Source: Deltaproteobacteria bacterium RIFCSPHIGHO2_02_FULL_40_11 (lineage in GTDB: Bacteria; Bdellovibrionota; JACOXK01; 2-02-FULL-40-11). Taken from it: a stretch of DNA of 6,539 bases. Location: contig MGRI01000056.1 in NCBI GenBank assembly GCA_001798105.1, positions 1 to 6,539 on the forward strand, read 5' to 3'. The position numbers and the translations under genes are program-made. The notes beneath the pieces were generated by a model that was given only the letters and a program-made list of their open reading frames with translations, was not told the DNA's origin and did not search any database. Positions 5,016-6,539 of this stretch are shown here, piece by piece. The stretch's first letter is position 1. Each line of letters opens with the position of its first letter.

Positions 5016-6539
5016 ATGAACGCACCCCTCATCAGAAACTTCTCAATTGTTGCACACATCGATCACGGGAAATCGACACTTGCAGATCGTATTATTGAAA
5101 TCACTGGCGCCCTTCCCGCACATAAAATTTTAGAACAAACCTTAGATTCCATGGATATTGAACGCGAACGTGGCATTACGATTAAAGCGCAAACGGTTCG
5201 CATGGAATACAAAGCTAAAGATGGAAAAACCTACGAACTGAATCTCATCGATACCCCAGGCCATGTCGATTTTTCATATGAAGTTTCCAGGTCTTTAGCC
5301 GCCTGCGAAGGCGCCATTCTCATTGTAGATTGCGCACAAGGCGTTCAGGCCCAAACCATTGCCAATGCCTATTTGGCCATTGACAATAATTTAGAAATTA
5401 TCCCTGTTTTAAATAAAATAGATTTAAGTACAGCAGACACTGTACGTTCTGCTTTAGAGATCGAAGACATTATTGGGATTGATGCCAGTGAGGCGATTCG
5501 TGCCAGTGGCAAAACGGGAGAAGGCGTCAAAGATATTTTAGAAGCCATTGTTCAAAAAATTCCACCTCCTTCGGGAGACTCAACGGCGCCCTTAAAAGCC
5601 CTTTTGGTCGATAGCTGGTTTGATAGTTATCTGGGCGTTATTTGTTTGGTGCGCCTGTACGATGGCATTTTAAAAAAAGGCTTAAAAATTAAAATGATGT
5701 CGAATCAAAAAGAATTTGAAGTGCAAACGGTGGGTGTTTTCACACCCAAGCCCATGGCCATTGATGCATTATATGCCGGTGAAGTCGGATTTTTTTCTGC
5801 TGTGATTAAAGATGTTCGAGATACACACATTGGAGATACCCTTACAGAAAAAGAGCGCCCAACCCCAACCCCCCTTCCTGGATTTAAACCCATTAAAGCC
5901 ATGGTTTTTAGTAGTTTTTTCCCGACAGACACCCATGAGTATGAACTCCTCAAAGAAGCCCTGGAAAAACTCCGTCTGAATGACGCAAGTTTTAGCTATG
6001 AAAAAGATTCTTCCACAGCGCTTGGATTTGGCTTTCGGTGCGGGTTTCTGGGACTTTTACACATGGAAATTATTAAAGAACGCCTGGAGCGTGAATTTAA
6101 TTTAACACTCGTCACAACGGCCCCCTCTGTCGTCTATCGCGTTGTTTTAAATGGCGGAAAGATTGTCGAAATTGATAACCCTTCCAAATTACCCGAACCC
6201 AATTTATATGAAGCCATTCAAGAACCCCATATTCGCGCAACCATTCATTCGCCCACAGAATATATTGGTGAAATTATGAAGCTGTGTGAAGACCGCCGCG
6301 GTATCCAAATCAATATGGAATACATTACCCCCACACGCGTAAAGTTGGATTACAAATTACCGCTCAATGAAATGGTATTTGATTTTTATGACCGCTTAAA
6401 ATCTGTTACCCGGGGATATGCTTCTTTTGATTACGAACTCATCGGGTATGAAATAGCAAATCTCATTAAATTAGACATTCTGATTAATGGCCAGCCTGTG
6501 GATGCCTTAAGTTTAATTGTTCATAAAGATAAAGCCTAT
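5016..6539 (+). CDS. lepA: Elongation factor 4 (LepA), translational GTPase (3' end beyond window)
   Basis: Ribosome-binding GTPase related to EF-G, implicated in back-translocation and ribosome biogenesis, cytoplasmic and membrane-associated. The frame runs 508 codons to the right edge; LepA has about 600, so roughly 90 C-terminal residues, including the LepA-specific tail, are outside. GTPase motifs: AHIDHGKS (13-20), RGITIK (52-57, switch I), DTPGH (79-83, with catalytic His83), NKID (133-136) and ASGKTG (162-167, where Gly stands at the Ala of the usual SAK). Domain II follows, then the LepA hallmark LGFGFRCGFLGLLHMEI and the EF-G-like domain V start (PTEYIGEIMKLCEDRRG). The start ATG at 5016 fits the family N-terminus (IRNFSIVAHIDHGKS) but has no Shine-Dalgarno sequence; 14 nt separate it from the upstream stop. 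No promoter is seen in that gap, so it likely shares the transcript starting near 4792. Confidence 0.97.
   Translation, partial: MNAPLIRNFSIVAHIDHGKSTLADRIIEITGALPAHKILEQTLDSMDIERERGITIKAQTVRMEYKAKDGKTYELNLIDTPGHVDFSYEVSRSLAACEGAILIVDCAQGVQAQTIANAYLAIDNNLEIIPVLNKIDLSTADTVRSALEIEDIIGIDASEAIRASGKTGEGVKDILEAIVQKIPPPSGDSTAPLKALLVDSWFDSYLGVICLVRLYDGILKKGLKIKMMSNQKEFEVQTVGVFTPKPMAIDALYAGEVGFFSAVIKDVRDTHIGDTLTEKERPTPTPLPGFKPIKAMVFSSFFPTDTHEYELLKEALEKLRLNDASFSYEKDSSTALGFGFRCGFLGLLHMEIIKERLEREFNLTLVTTAPSVVYRVVLNGGKIVEIDNPSKLPEPNLYEAIQEPHIRATIHSPTEYIGEIMKLCEDRRGIQINMEYITPTRVKLDYKLPLNEMVFDFYDRLKSVTRGYASFDYELIGYEIANLIKLDILINGQPVDALSLIVHKDKAY

Noticed and set aside
5705..5953. Minus-strand frame of 82 codons
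   Set aside because: Antisense shadow of lepA domain II.

Overview
The window is fully packed with protein genes. It looks like part of the chromosome of a Gram-negative bacterium with AT-leaning DNA. The LepA sequence and the small ribbon-helix-helix protein beside it recall deltaproteobacterial/Bdellovibrio-like or candidate-phylum genomes, but that placement is an impression and no search was run. No RNA gene, insertion sequence, CRISPR array or prophage signature was seen.

Left part (1 to about 4740, minus strand): four tightly spaced genes read leftwards from a promoter near 4709-4739. In order of transcription they are a small four-helix membrane protein of unknown function, an aspartate kinase made only of the catalytic domain, an NAD(P)-type aldehyde dehydrogenase, and an exported prolyl oligopeptidase (family S9A). 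The last gene runs off the left edge with its catalytic triad already complete. The junctions are a 4-nt gap, an 11-nt overlap and a 15-nt gap, so a single operon with translational coupling is likely. Gene content suggests amino-acid/peptide and aldehyde metabolism, but no single pathway joining all four is evident.

Middle (about 4695-4791): a compact divergent control region. It carries a minus-strand promoter-like pair (TTTACA/TAAAAT) and a plus-strand pair with a perfect TTGACA -35. A 26-bp near-perfect inverted repeat (arms match at 9 of 10 positions) covers the spacer and -10 of the plus-strand promoter. The predicted plus-strand transcript starts at or next to the ATG of the next gene.

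Right part (4792-6539, plus strand): a 69-residue ribbon-helix-helix DNA-binding protein, then 14 nt later lepA (elongation factor 4), which runs off the right edge after 508 codons. The simplest model is that the small protein binds the inverted repeat and controls its own transcript, including lepA, and perhaps the divergent operon. This model is an inference and is the most interesting hypothesis in the window.
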